From contig DVIC01000095.1 in the NCBI GenBank assembly GCA_018711545.1, forward strand, positions 1 through 8,422: DNA of 8,422 nucleotides. Direction: 5' to 3'. The notes under the pieces were generated by a model. The model ran no database searches and had not been told where the DNA came from. It saw only the letters and a list, made by a program, of their open reading frames with translations. Positions within the stretch are counted from its first letter, which is position 1, and every line of letters starts with the position of its first letter. This document shows, one piece after another, positions 1-6,668 of this stretch. The translations under genes were made by a program, and so were the position numbers. The DNA comes from Fimenecus stercoravium. GTDB taxonomy: Bacteria > Bacillota > Clostridia > Oscillospirales > Acutalibacteraceae.

Positions 1-479
1 ATGGAGACCACAAACCCGCCGCAGGTTTCCGCAAACGCAAATAACGCTTGCAGATTTTCGGGCAGTGAACCCGCAAAGCCCGTGCCGAATACCGCATCAA
101 TGAGAATGTCCGCCTTTTGCAGCAGCGCGCGTTGGCGCTCACTTTGCGGCATGTAGCTTTCAACGGGGATGTCCAGTTCCTGAAGACGAACAAACATTTC
201 CTGTGCATTATCGGCCTTCGGCTCGCCCGCAACAAGCAGCACATGTACGTCATAGCCGTTTTCAAACAGCTTGCGCGCTGCCACAAAGCCGTCGCCGCCG
301 TTTTTGCCTTTGCCGCACAGCGCGACCACGCGCCGCTTATCCGTGGGGTCAAAGCGCGTGCGAATCGCCTTTGCGCAGGCGGAACCTGCGTTTTCCATCA
401 GCCGCAGATAGGAAATGCCGCTTTCGTCTGCGGCCGCCTCTACGGCTTTGATCTGTTCGGAAGTTAAAATACGCATCAT
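1..479 (-). CDS. nnr: NAD(P)H-hydrate epimerase (YjeF N-terminal domain), 3' end cut by window
   Basis: Encodes the first 159 residues of a YjeF_N/NnrE-type protein. The family epimerises the R and S forms of damaged, hydrated NAD(P)H so that the dehydratase can repair it in the cytoplasm. The sequence shows the family landmarks: LMENAG near residues 27-32, the glycine-rich nucleotide-binding stretch CGKGKNGGDGFVAAR near residues 55-69, and an Asp-rich strand DILIDAVFGTG further on. The start is the first of two adjacent ATGs, chosen because it overlaps the acpS stop as ATGA and has an AAGGAG site (490-495) ten bases upstream, inside the acpS coding end. Many Firmicutes carry a fused C-terminal ADP-dependent dehydratase domain; whether this one does cannot be seen because the gene leaves the window at base 1. 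It is almost certainly co-transcribed and translationally coupled with acpS. Confidence 0.9.
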   Translation of the reverse strand, partial: MMRILTSEQIKAVEAAADESGISYLRLMENAGSACAKAIRTRFDPTDKRRVVALCGKGKNGGDGFVAARKLFENGYDVHVLLVAGEPKADNAQEMFVRLQELDIPVESYMPQSERQRALLQKADILIDAVFGTGFAGSLPENLQALFAFAETCGGFVVS

Positions 480-856
480 GGGTTTGCGTCTCCTTTCTCG
501 TATGCTGTGACCATTGCTGCCGCAAGCGTTCGCGTGTGCGTGATGCTCAGTGAAAAAACGAGCGCGCGTGATTCGGCGAGCGCCGCAGCCTTTCCCGAAA
601 GTGCAAAATACGGTGCGCCGAGCGGATCATGCAGTACCTCGACCTCGCAAAGCGAAAAGCCGCGGATCCCGGTACCCAGTGCTTTCGCAAACGCCTCTTT
701 TGCGGCGAACGCACCCGCCAGGTGCTCCGCCTTTTCGCCGCGCTGTATCCATTCCGCACGCTCGCGCGCACCGAATACACGTTCCAAGAATACAGGGGAC
801 TGTGCCGAGCGGCGGATGCGTTCGATCTCCACAAGGTCTATGCCGTTTCGCAGCAT
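476..856 (-). CDS. acpS: Holo-[acyl-carrier-protein] synthase
   Basis: Encodes a 126-residue protein, the usual AcpS length. AcpS transfers 4'-phosphopantetheine from CoA to the conserved serine of acyl carrier protein, activating it for fatty acid synthesis in the cytoplasm. Visible family motifs are GIDLVEIERI at residues 5-14 with the Mg-binding Asp at 7, FAAKEAFAKALGTG at 50-63 with the second metal ligand Glu 54, and a C-terminal SLSITHT segment (102-108) in place of the more common S-I-S-H form. The start was chosen for its AAGGAG site about eight bases upstream (865-871) and because the family begins exactly here; the frame stays open far upstream into nagB, but that is chance. It is the first gene of a leftward pair with nnr (ATGA overlap), transcribed from the divergent promoter region shared with nagB. 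AcpS and the YjeF-type repair enzyme are frequent neighbours in Firmicutes. Confidence 0.95.
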   Translation of the reverse strand: MLRNGIDLVEIERIRRSAQSPVFLERVFGARERAEWIQRGEKAEHLAGAFAAKEAFAKALGTGIRGFSLCEVEVLHDPLGAPYFALSGKAAALAESRALVFSLSITHTRTLAAAMVTAYEKGDANP

Positions 857-887
857 ATATCCGTCTCCTTTCAAGCGCTTTATATGC

Positions 888-915
888 ATTGTACCACATT
901 TTTGCCGGAAAGAAA
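888..915 (-). promoter_or_regulatory. Predicted sigma-A promoter of acpS-nnr
   Basis: Read on the minus strand, a TACAAT -10 box lies at 893-888, preceded by TGG, which gives an extended -10 (TGn). With a 16-base spacer the -35 would be TTTCTT at 915-910, a poor match, so the extended -10 probably carries most of the recognition. Predicted start of transcription is near 881, giving a leader of about 25 bases that holds the AAGGAG site. The -10 half is an almost exact mirror copy of the nagB promoter. This is a sequence prediction only. Confidence 0.6.
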
Positions 916-922
916 ATATTTG

Positions 923-950
923 TTGAAATCCGGGCAAAATGTGGTACAAT
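923..950 (+). promoter_or_regulatory. Predicted sigma-A promoter of nagB
   Basis: TTGAAA (923-928) and TACAAT (945-950) are separated by 16 bases, with TG at 942-943 forming an extended -10. Transcription would start near 957, leaving a leader of about 35 bases. Possible ribosome binding sites in it are AAGGA (974-978, 13 bases from the start) and AGGGTG (981-986, 5 bases from it); neither is ideally placed. Confidence 0.7.
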
Positions 951-991
951 GTTCTCGCGCAGATAGGAAAGTTAAGGAACAGGGTGAAAAA

Positions 992-1711
992 ATGCAACTG
1001 ATCATTATGGAAAACGCCGCCCAGATCGGCGAAGCGGCGGGAAAATTGTTTGTGGATGCCATCAATAAAAAACCGAATATCGTACTTGGGCTTGCGACGG
1101 GGGCATCGCCCGTGCCGACGTATCAGTACATATACAAAGCGTATGAACGCGGCGAAGTGAGCCTGCGCGATGTGACGACCTATAATCTTGACGAATACGT
1201 TGGGCTGCCGAAGTCCGATAAAAACAGCTACTACACCTTTATGCACCGCGAGCTGTTTGACCATACCGACATCCGCGAGGAAAACGTGCATTTCTTAGAC
1301 GGCAACGCCGAGGATGCCGAGGCGGAGTGCGCGCGCTACGATGCGGAGCTCGACCGCGCGGGTGTGGACATCCAGCTTTTAGGCGTGGGCAGAAACGGGC
1401 ACATCGGCTTTAACGAGCCGTCCATTTGCTTCACGCGCGGCGCGTTCAAGGTCAAGCTGACGGAGAGCACGATCGAGGCAAATTCGCAGTATTTCGACGA
1501 AAACCCCATGCCGCACTATGCGTTGACCATGGGTGTCGGTTCCATTATGAAGGCGAAAAAGATCGTGATGATCGCCACGGGCGCTGCCAAGGCGGACGCC
1601 ATGGCGGCGATGATCAAGGGCGAGGTCACGCCGGTCTGCCCGGCGTCGATTCTCCAATTCCACCACGACGTTGTGGTGTATATGGACAAGGAAGCGGCAC
1701 GGCTGCTGTAA
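992..1711 (+). CDS. nagB: Glucosamine-6-phosphate deaminase
   Basis: Encodes 239 residues. NagB converts glucosamine 6-phosphate and water to fructose 6-phosphate and ammonia, feeding amino sugars into glycolysis in the cytoplasm. Family landmarks are the phosphate-binding LGLATGASP (32-40), YNLDEYVGL (64-72) holding the general base Asp 67, and the catalytic segment GVGRNGHIGFNEP (131-143) with Asn 135, His 137 and Glu 142. The Asn before Gly-His is the Gram-positive form; E. coli has Asp. The length matches the short Bacillus-type enzyme, which lacks the C-terminal extension of the 266-residue allosteric E. coli protein, so activation by GlcNAc-6-phosphate is not expected (inference). The start is the first ATG after a plausible promoter; the frame is open back to 629 but that runs across acpS. 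No nagA or amino sugar transporter is next to it: the gene stands alone between a divergent promoter and a terminator. Confidence 0.95.
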   Translation: MQLIIMENAAQIGEAAGKLFVDAINKKPNIVLGLATGASPVPTYQYIYKAYERGEVSLRDVTTYNLDEYVGLPKSDKNSYYTFMHRELFDHTDIREENVHFLDGNAEDAEAECARYDAELDRAGVDIQLLGVGRNGHIGFNEPSICFTRGAFKVKLTESTIEANSQYFDENPMPHYALTMGVGSIMKAKKIVMIATGAAKADAMAAMIKGEVTPVCPASILQFHHDVVVYMDKEAARLL

Positions 1712-1734
1712 GAAAACGTTTATACCAACAAAAC

Positions 1735-1767
1735 AACACGGGCAAGCCGCTGCGGCTTGCCCGTGTT
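1735..1767. terminator. Bidirectional hairpin terminator between nagB and fhs
   Basis: A 15-bp perfect, GC-rich stem (1735-1749 with 1753-1767) closes a three-base CTG loop. On the minus strand it is preceded by AAA and followed by a T-rich run (TTGTTTTGTT), the classic layout of an intrinsic terminator for fhs. On the plus strand it comes 24 bases after the nagB stop but only TTT follows, so nagB termination may be less efficient. The 80-base gap between the two convergent genes holds nothing else that I can recognise. Confidence 0.9.
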
Positions 1768-1791
1768 TCACTTGCGACAGATTTACTTAAA

Positions 1792-3462
1792 TCAGAACAG
1801 CCCCGAGATCACGCCGTTTTCGTCCACGTCGATGTTTTCCGCAGCGGGGACCTTCGGCAGCCCCGGCATGGTCATGATGTCTCCCGTCAGCGCTACAACA
1901 AAGCCGGCGCCTGCGGACAGGCGTACCTCGCGCACGGTCAGTGTAAAGCCCTCGGGCTTGCCGAGCAGGGCGGGATTGTCCGAAAGCGAATACTGTGTTT
2001 TGGCAATGCACACGGGCAGCTTATCTTCTCCGAGCGCCTCTATCTCGGCGATGGATTTTTTCGCCGCCGCCGTAAACGTCACGCCGTCTGCACGGTAGAT
2101 TTCTTTGGCGATGGTTTCGATCTTTTCGGGGATGGTAAGCGCTGTGTCATAGAGCGGATGGTATGCGGACGGCTGTTCATCGATGGTGCGGCAGACCTTT
2201 TGCGCGAGATCTGCGCCGCCTTCGCCGCCCTTTGCGAACACTTCGGTAAGCGAAACGGGCGCGCCCAGCTCCTTGCAGACCCGCTCTACTACGGCGATCT
2301 CCGCATCGGTATCGGTGTGGAAACGGTTGATCGCCACCACCACGGGCACGCCGTATTTGCGCATGTTCTCCAGATGCGTTTTCAAATTGACAATGCCTTT
2401 TTCAAGCGCTTCAACGTTCTCTTCGCCCAAATCCGTTTTCGCCACGCCGCCGTTGTATTTGAGTGCGCGAATGGTCGCGACCAGCACCACGCAGGCGGGC
2501 TTAAGCCCCGCGACACGGCATTTGATGTCCAGGAATTTTTCTGCGCCGAGATCTGCACCGAAGCCCGCCTCCGTAATGCAGTAGTCGGCGAGCTTAAGCG
2601 CCATTTTGGTCGCCGTGACGGAGTTGCACCCGTGCGCGATATTGGCGAACGGTCCGCCGTGCATGAGCGCAGGCGTATTTTCAAGCGTCTGTACAAGGTT
2701 CGGCTTGATCGCGTCGCGCAGCAGCGCCGCCATCGCGCCCACCGCACCGAGGTCGCGTGCATATACGGGTTCGCCGCCATAGGTGTAGGCGACAAGGATC
2801 CTTCCAAGGCGTTCTTTTAAGTCCTCCATATCCGAAGCAAGGCACAAAATCGCCATGACCTCGCTTGCGACGGTGATCATGAACCCGTCCTCACGCGGCA
2901 CACCGTTGACCTTGCCGCCCAAGCCCACCACAACGTTGCGCAGTGCGCGGTCGTTCATATCGAGACACCGCTTCAAAAGCACGCGACGCGGATCTATGCG
3001 CAGTGCGTTGCCCTGCTGCAGGTGGTTGTCAAGCATCGCGCACAGCAGGTTATTCGCAGCGGTGAGCGCGTGCATGTCACCCGTAAAATGCAGGTTGATG
3101 TCCTCCATCGGTACGACCTGCGCATAGCCGCCGCCCGCAGCGCCGCCCTTCACGCCGAACACGGGCCCCATGGAGGGCTCGCGCAGCGCGATGATCGCGT
3201 TTTTGCCGATCTTCTGCATCGCTTCGCCTAAGCCCACCGTCACGGTCGTTTTGCCCTCGCCGGCGGGGGTGGGGTTGATGGCGGTGACGAGGATCAATTT
3301 TCCGTCCGGTTTATCGCGCAGCTTCTCGCGCAAGGAAAGCGGCAGCTTCGCCTTGTATTTGCCGTAAAGCTCGAGATCGTCCGCATCTACGCCGATTTCG
3401 CGGGCGATTTCCGAAATGGGCAGCATCTCTGCCGCTTGTGCGATTTCAATGTCTGAACGCAT
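1792..3462 (-). CDS. fhs: Formate-tetrahydrofolate ligase (10-formyl-THF synthetase)
   Basis: Encodes 556 residues, the usual length for bacterial FTHFS. The enzyme joins formate to tetrahydrofolate using ATP, giving 10-formyl-THF for purine and formyl-Met-tRNA synthesis; in acetogens it also serves the methyl branch of the Wood-Ljungdahl pathway. The sequence shows the P-loop PTPAGEGKTT (64-73) and the long family signature from EPSMGPVFGVKGGAAGGGYA (95-114) to INLHFTGDMHA (122-132). The start was chosen because a strong GGGAGGAA site lies 7-9 bases upstream (about 3470-3478); an in-frame ATG 20 codons further out (3522) has no binding site and falls at the predicted transcription start. No other folate gene (folD, fchA, metF) is visible beside it, so this window does not show whether the host is an acetogen; many non-acetogenic gut Clostridia have fhs. 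It is a single-gene unit with its own promoter and terminator. Confidence 0.97.
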   Translation of the reverse strand: MRSDIEIAQAAEMLPISEIAREIGVDADDLELYGKYKAKLPLSLREKLRDKPDGKLILVTAINPTPAGEGKTTVTVGLGEAMQKIGKNAIIALREPSMGPVFGVKGGAAGGGYAQVVPMEDINLHFTGDMHALTAANNLLCAMLDNHLQQGNALRIDPRRVLLKRCLDMNDRALRNVVVGLGGKVNGVPREDGFMITVASEVMAILCLASDMEDLKERLGRILVAYTYGGEPVYARDLGAVGAMAALLRDAIKPNLVQTLENTPALMHGGPFANIAHGCNSVTATKMALKLADYCITEAGFGADLGAEKFLDIKCRVAGLKPACVVLVATIRALKYNGGVAKTDLGEENVEALEKGIVNLKTHLENMRKYGVPVVVAINRFHTDTDAEIAVVERVCKELGAPVSLTEVFAKGGEGGADLAQKVCRTIDEQPSAYHPLYDTALTIPEKIETIAKEIYRADGVTFTAAAKKSIAEIEALGEDKLPVCIAKTQYSLSDNPALLGKPEGFTLTVREVRLSAGAGFVVALTGDIMTMPGLPKVPAAENIDVDENGVISGLF

Positions 3463-3527
3463 GAACTCTTCCTCCCGATATTTTCGATTTCCCCGCACTT
3501 CGGGGGCACATCCTTTATACATATTTT

Positions 3528-3556
3528 ATTATACTGAATTTGCCGCCGTAAAACAA
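3528..3556 (-). promoter_or_regulatory. Predicted sigma-A promoter and leader of fhs
   Basis: On the minus strand a perfect TATAAT (3533-3528) is preceded, after a 17-base spacer, by TTGTTT (3556-3551). Transcription would start near 3521, giving a leader of about 59 bases. The leader has a small hairpin, CCCCG (3491-3495) pairing with CGGGG (3501-3505) around a five-base loop, and then the strong ribosome binding site. The leader is too short for a tetrahydrofolate riboswitch, and I see no other known riboswitch in it. Confidence 0.7.
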
Positions 3557-3576
3557 GCATTTTCGGGGAAATAAAG

Positions 3577-3605
3577 TTGACAAGCGAAAGGCAGAAATGT
3601 ATAAT
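3577..3605 (+). promoter_or_regulatory. Consensus sigma-A promoter of the alaS operon
   Basis: TTGACA (3577-3582) and TATAAT (3600-3605) are both perfect, with the ideal 17-base spacer. Transcription is expected to start near 3611-3612, leaving a leader of about 68 bases before the alaS start. This is the best promoter in the window, fitting strong constitutive expression of a tRNA synthetase. The fhs promoter lies back to back with it, the two -35 boxes about 20 bases apart. Confidence 0.85.
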
Positions 3606-3642
3606 CGTTTCAATACTTTTTTTGGACAATCTATTAGAAACG
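3606..3642 (+). promoter_or_regulatory. Inverted repeat at the predicted alaS transcription start
   Basis: CGTTTCAATA (3606-3615) and TATTAGAAACG (3632-3642) are reverse complements apart from one extra base, separated by 16 bases that include a run of seven T (3617-3623). The left arm covers the predicted transcription start, directly after the -10 box. The position would suit an operator or a weak 5' stem. The function is unknown. Confidence 0.4.
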
Positions 3643-3659
3643 CGGCGCTATGCGCCGTG
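3641..3659 (+). promoter_or_regulatory. Hairpin in the alaS leader, just before the ribosome binding site
   Basis: CGGCGC (3643-3648) pairs with GCGCCG (3652-3657) around a TAT loop; one G-T and one C-G pair can extend it to 3641-3659. No T-run follows, so it is not a terminator. It ends four bases before the TAAGGAG site (3663-3669), so it could tune translation or protect the 5' end. An ATG at 3650 sits in its loop and is in frame with alaS, but it has no ribosome binding site. Confidence 0.55.
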
Positions 3660-3679
3660 GCTTAAGGAGCATACGGCAT

Positions 3680-6319
3680 ATGGAATGGACAGGGCTTAAC
3701 GAACTGCGGGAAAAATATCTTTCCTTTTTTGAAAGCAAGGGGCATCTGCGGCTGCCGAGCTTTTCGCTTGTCCCGCGCGACGACAAAAGCCTGCTGCTGA
3801 TCAACTCAGGTATGGCGCCGATGAAAAAATACTTCACGGGCGAGGTGACGCCGCCGCGCAAGCGCGTGACCACCTGCCAAAAGTGCATCCGCACGCCCGA
3901 CATCGAAAACGTCGGCAAGACCGCGCGCCACGGCACGTATTTTGAAATGCTCGGCAACTTCTCGTTCGGCGACTATTTCAAAAAAGAGGTCATCCCGTGG
4001 GCGTGGGAATTCTGCACCAAGGTCATGGAAATGGACCCCGAAAAGCTGTATATCAGTGTGTATCTTGACGATGACGAGGCGTATGACATCTGGACGAAGG
4101 ACGTCGGCGTCAAGGAATCCCACATGGTGCGCTTCGGCAAAGAAGATAACTTCTGGGAGCACGGCGCAGGCCCGTGCGGACCGTGCTCGGAGATCTACTA
4201 TGACCGCGGCGAAAAATACGGCTGCGGCAAGCCCGACTGCAAGGTCGGCTGCGAGTGCGACCGCTATATTGAATTCTGGAACCTTGTGTTCACGCAGTTT
4301 GAAAACGACGGGGAGGGCAATTACACCCGCCTTGCGCACCCGAACATCGACACGGGCATGGGGCTTGAGCGTCTGGCGTGCATCGCGCAGGACGTGGACA
4401 ACCTCTTCGAAGTCGACACCGTCCAGAATATCATGAAGCACATTATGCAAATCGCGGGCGTGCAGTACCACGAAAACGAGCACACCGACGTGTCGCTGCG
4501 CGTTATCACCGACCATGTGCGCAGCACCACGATGATGCTCGGCGACGGCGTGATGCCCTCGAACGAAGGGCGCGGCTATGTGCTTCGCCGGCTTCTGCGC
4601 CGCGCGGTGCGGCACGGCAGGCTGCTGGGCATCGACCGTCCGTTCCTGTACGAGGTCGCCGAAACGGTCATTCAGGAAAATAAAAACGCCTATCCCGAGC
4701 TTGTCGAAAAGCATGACTATATCGTCAATGTCATCCGGGCCGAGGAGGAAAATTTCGCGCGCACGCTTGATGCGGGTGTGCAGCGTTTTGAAAAAATGGC
4801 GGATGCTGCGGATGGAAAGGTGCTTTCCGGCAAGGATGCTTTCCTGCTGTCCGACACGTTCGGCTTCCCGCTGGATCTCACAAAAGACCTGCTCGAGGAA
4901 CGCGGCATGACCGTAGACGAGGAAGCCTTTTACAAGCTCGTCGCCGAGCAGCGCGAGCGCGCAAGAAACGCCCACAAGGACGCGGGCAAGGAGGCGTGGC
5001 TCGGCTCGGACGACGCGGTAAAGGATCTTACCGTGACGGAATTTGCAGGCTATACGGCGTTCGACTGCGACGCCAAAGTGCTCGCCGTTTTGACCGACGG
5101 AGAACGCGCCGAATCCGTAGCAGCAGGCAAAGAAGCTGTGCTCGTGCTTGACAAAACCGTGTTTTACGGCGAGGGCGGCGGGCAGGTCGGCGACATCGGC
5201 GAGATCGTCGGCGACGGCTTCACCTTTACCGTCACCAACACCACCAAGACCGCACAGGGCGTTTACCTGCACCACGGCAAGCTGACGGCGGGTGAAGAGA
5301 TTGCCGCCGGCGCGGCGGTGACCGCGAAGATCGATAAAGAAACGCGGCGCGCAACCATGCGCAACCACACGGCGGCACACCTTTTGCAGGCGGCGCTGCG
5401 GCAGGTGCTCGGCACGCATGTCGAACAGGCTGGCCAGTTGGTCAACGCGCGCGAAATGCGTTTTGACTTTACACACTTTTCTGCGCTTACAAGCGAAGAA
5501 CTTTCACGCGTGGAGGAAACGGTCAACCGCGTTATCTTTGAAGCGCTGCCCGTCTCCACGGCGGAAATGCCGATCGAGGAAGCCAAAAAAATGGGCGCTA
5601 TGGCGCTGTTCAGCGAAAAATACGGCGACGTTGTGCGCGTTGTCAAAGTCGGCGATTTCTCGACCGAGCTTTGCGGCGGCACGCATGTGGAAAATACGGC
5701 GATGCTCGGGCTTTTCAAGATTACGTCCGAATCATCCGTTGCCGCGGGTGTGCGGCGCATCACCGCTGTAACAGGCACGGGACTTCTTGCGCACCTGCGT
5801 GAAACGGACGCCCTGCTTGCGAAAACGGCTGCGGCGCTCAAGGCGACCTCCCCGCAGGAGATCCCCGCGCGCGCCGAAGCGCTCATCACAGAGCAGAAGG
5901 CTGCGGAAAAGGAAGTTGAAAAGCTCCATGGGGAGATCAACACCTATAAGACTGCCGGGCTGCTTGCAGGTGCGGTGGACGTTGGCGGCGTTAAGCTGAT
6001 CGTCTATTATGCGGGCGATGAAACGCCCGAAAACCTGCGCTCCATCGCCGAAACGGCACGCGGCCTTGCCGACAACGCCGTAGCGGTCGTCGCGGGTACG
6101 AATTCCGAAAAAGGTACGGTCACGTTTGCGTGTGCCTGTGCCGCAGATGCCGTGAAGCTCGGCGCACATGCGGGCAACATTGTGCGCGAAGTTGCAAAGA
6201 TCGCGGGTGGTTCCGGCGGCGGCAAGCCCGATATGGCTATGGCGGGCGGCAAGGACGTTTCCAAGGTGGATGACGCGCTCATGCGTGCGGATGAGATCGT
6301 CCGTGCACAGCTTAAATAA
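3680..6319 (+). CDS. alaS: Alanyl-tRNA synthetase
   Basis: Encodes 879 residues, close to the 876 of E. coli AlaRS. The enzyme activates alanine with ATP and charges tRNA-Ala in the cytoplasm. The class II catalytic domain starts at the N-terminus (INSGMAPMK 41-49, TTCQKCIR 64-71, RHGTYFEMLGNFSFGDYF 83-100). A Cys-rich insert has C182, C187, C191 and C193, as in many clostridial AlaRS and possibly metal-binding. The editing domain, which removes mischarged serine or glycine, has its zinc/catalytic residues intact: HTAAH at 563-567 and CGGTH at 665-669. The C-terminal C-Ala/DHHA1 domain ends with GGSGGGKPD (843-851). The start was chosen for the TAAGGAG site (3663-3669) ten bases upstream and because the family begins here; an in-frame ATG at 3650 lacks such a site. 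It is the first gene of the operon with hinT and comEC. No domain is missing. Confidence 0.98.
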   Translation: MEWTGLNELREKYLSFFESKGHLRLPSFSLVPRDDKSLLLINSGMAPMKKYFTGEVTPPRKRVTTCQKCIRTPDIENVGKTARHGTYFEMLGNFSFGDYFKKEVIPWAWEFCTKVMEMDPEKLYISVYLDDDEAYDIWTKDVGVKESHMVRFGKEDNFWEHGAGPCGPCSEIYYDRGEKYGCGKPDCKVGCECDRYIEFWNLVFTQFENDGEGNYTRLAHPNIDTGMGLERLACIAQDVDNLFEVDTVQNIMKHIMQIAGVQYHENEHTDVSLRVITDHVRSTTMMLGDGVMPSNEGRGYVLRRLLRRAVRHGRLLGIDRPFLYEVAETVIQENKNAYPELVEKHDYIVNVIRAEEENFARTLDAGVQRFEKMADAADGKVLSGKDAFLLSDTFGFPLDLTKDLLEERGMTVDEEAFYKLVAEQRERARNAHKDAGKEAWLGSDDAVKDLTVTEFAGYTAFDCDAKVLAVLTDGERAESVAAGKEAVLVLDKTVFYGEGGGQVGDIGEIVGDGFTFTVTNTTKTAQGVYLHHGKLTAGEEIAAGAAVTAKIDKETRRATMRNHTAAHLLQAALRQVLGTHVEQAGQLVNAREMRFDFTHFSALTSEELSRVEETVNRVIFEALPVSTAEMPIEEAKKMGAMALFSEKYGDVVRVVKVGDFSTELCGGTHVENTAMLGLFKITSESSVAAGVRRITAVTGTGLLAHLRETDALLAKTAAALKATSPQEIPARAEALITEQKAAEKEVEKLHGEINTYKTAGLLAGAVDVGGVKLIVYYAGDETPENLRSIAETARGLADNAVAVVAGTNSEKGTVTFACACAADAVKLGAHAGNIVREVAKIAGGSGGGKPDMAMAGGKDVSKVDDALMRADEIVRAQLK

Positions 6320-6331
6320 GGAGGAAGGCTT

Positions 6332-6667
6332 ATGGATTGCGTATTTTGTAAGATCGTCGCGGAGGAGATCCCCTCGAAAAAACTCTATGAGGATGCGCTT
6401 TGCTGCGCCTTCTACGACCTGAACCCGCAGGCGGAAACGCATTTCCTCGTTGTCCCCAAAACCCATATCGCCTCGGCGCAGGACATCACCGCCGAGACCG
6501 CGCCTGTTGTGGCACATATCTTCGAGGTAATCCCGCAGCTTTGCAAAGAGCTTGGGCTTTCGGGCTATCGCATCATCAACAATTGCGGCGCAAGCGCGGG
6601 GCAGACGGTCATGCATCTGCATTTCCACGTGCTTTCGGGCCCCAATCTCGGCGAACGGCTCGTTTGA
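6332..6667 (+). CDS. hinT: HIT-family nucleotide hydrolase (HinT-like)
   Basis: Encodes 111 residues, a typical single-domain HIT protein. HinT enzymes hydrolyse purine nucleoside phosphoramidates and aminoacyl-adenylates through a covalent AMP-histidine intermediate. The histidine triad HLHFHV is at 95-100, with His 97 the expected nucleophile. Other family features are the N-terminal DCVFCKI (Cys 3 and Cys 6, which with His 45 and a triad His may hold zinc, as in related bacterial HIT proteins), FYDLNPQAETHFLVVPK (27-43) and the GASAGQTV segment (86-93) before the triad. The C-terminus reads LSGPNLGERLV rather than the WPPG ending of eukaryotic-type HINT, which is common in bacteria. The AAGGAGG site (6318-6324) overlaps the alaS stop codon, and only 12 bases separate the two genes, so they are one transcript. 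The exact physiological substrate is not known from sequence. Confidence 0.93.
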   Translation: MDCVFCKIVAEEIPSKKLYEDALCCAFYDLNPQAETHFLVVPKTHIASAQDITAETAPVVAHIFEVIPQLCKELGLSGYRIINNCGASAGQTVMHLHFHVLSGPNLGERLV

Positions 6668-6668
6668 T

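Larger units (their letters stand above)
887..951. repeat. Inverted repeat spanning the acpS/nagB divergent promoters
   Basis: Two 23-base arms, 887-909 and 929-951, are reverse complements at 21 of 23 positions, separated by 19 bases. Each arm contains the extended -10 box of one promoter (core TGTGGTACAATG read outward) plus an A-rich run and a CCGG-type end beyond what a promoter needs. The whole 65-base dyad is centred at about 919. It could be an operator for a dimeric repressor governing both directions, the trace of a duplicated promoter, or convergence on the same promoter consensus. Confidence 0.75.

Noticed and set aside
857..1291. Upstream extension of the acpS frame to 1291, giving 271 residues
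   Set aside because: The extra 145 residues would be antisense to nagB and cross the promoter region. AcpS family proteins begin at the GIDLVEI motif, and a good AAGGAG site sits just before the ATG at 856.
1426..2820. A 464-codon plus-strand frame crossing the nagB end, the terminator and antisense fhs
   Set aside because: It starts inside nagB in another frame, runs through the shared terminator hairpin and opposes the unmistakable fhs gene. The protein is low in recognisable motifs.
3491..3505. Small CCCCG/CGGGG hairpin in the fhs leader as a riboswitch or terminator
   Set aside because: A five-bp stem without a T-run, in a leader of about 59 bases, matches neither an attenuator nor a known riboswitch. 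It is mentioned under the fhs promoter only.
3463..3522. A longer fhs start at the ATG ending at 3522
   Set aside because: No ribosome binding site precedes it, it coincides with the predicted transcription start, and the extra 20 residues are not part of the family, while the ATG at 3462 has a strong site.
3387..3629. An 80-codon minus-strand frame over the fhs/alaS intergenic region
   Set aside because: It overlaps the fhs start in another frame, covers both promoters and has no ribosome binding site or recognisable domain.
3806..5476. A 556-codon open frame antisense to alaS
   Set aside because: It lies wholly opposite a certain AlaRS gene, its translation is rich in His, Arg, Ala and Val without any recognisable domain, and GC-rich codons in alaS naturally suppress stops on the other strand. 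It has no ribosome binding site that I can see.
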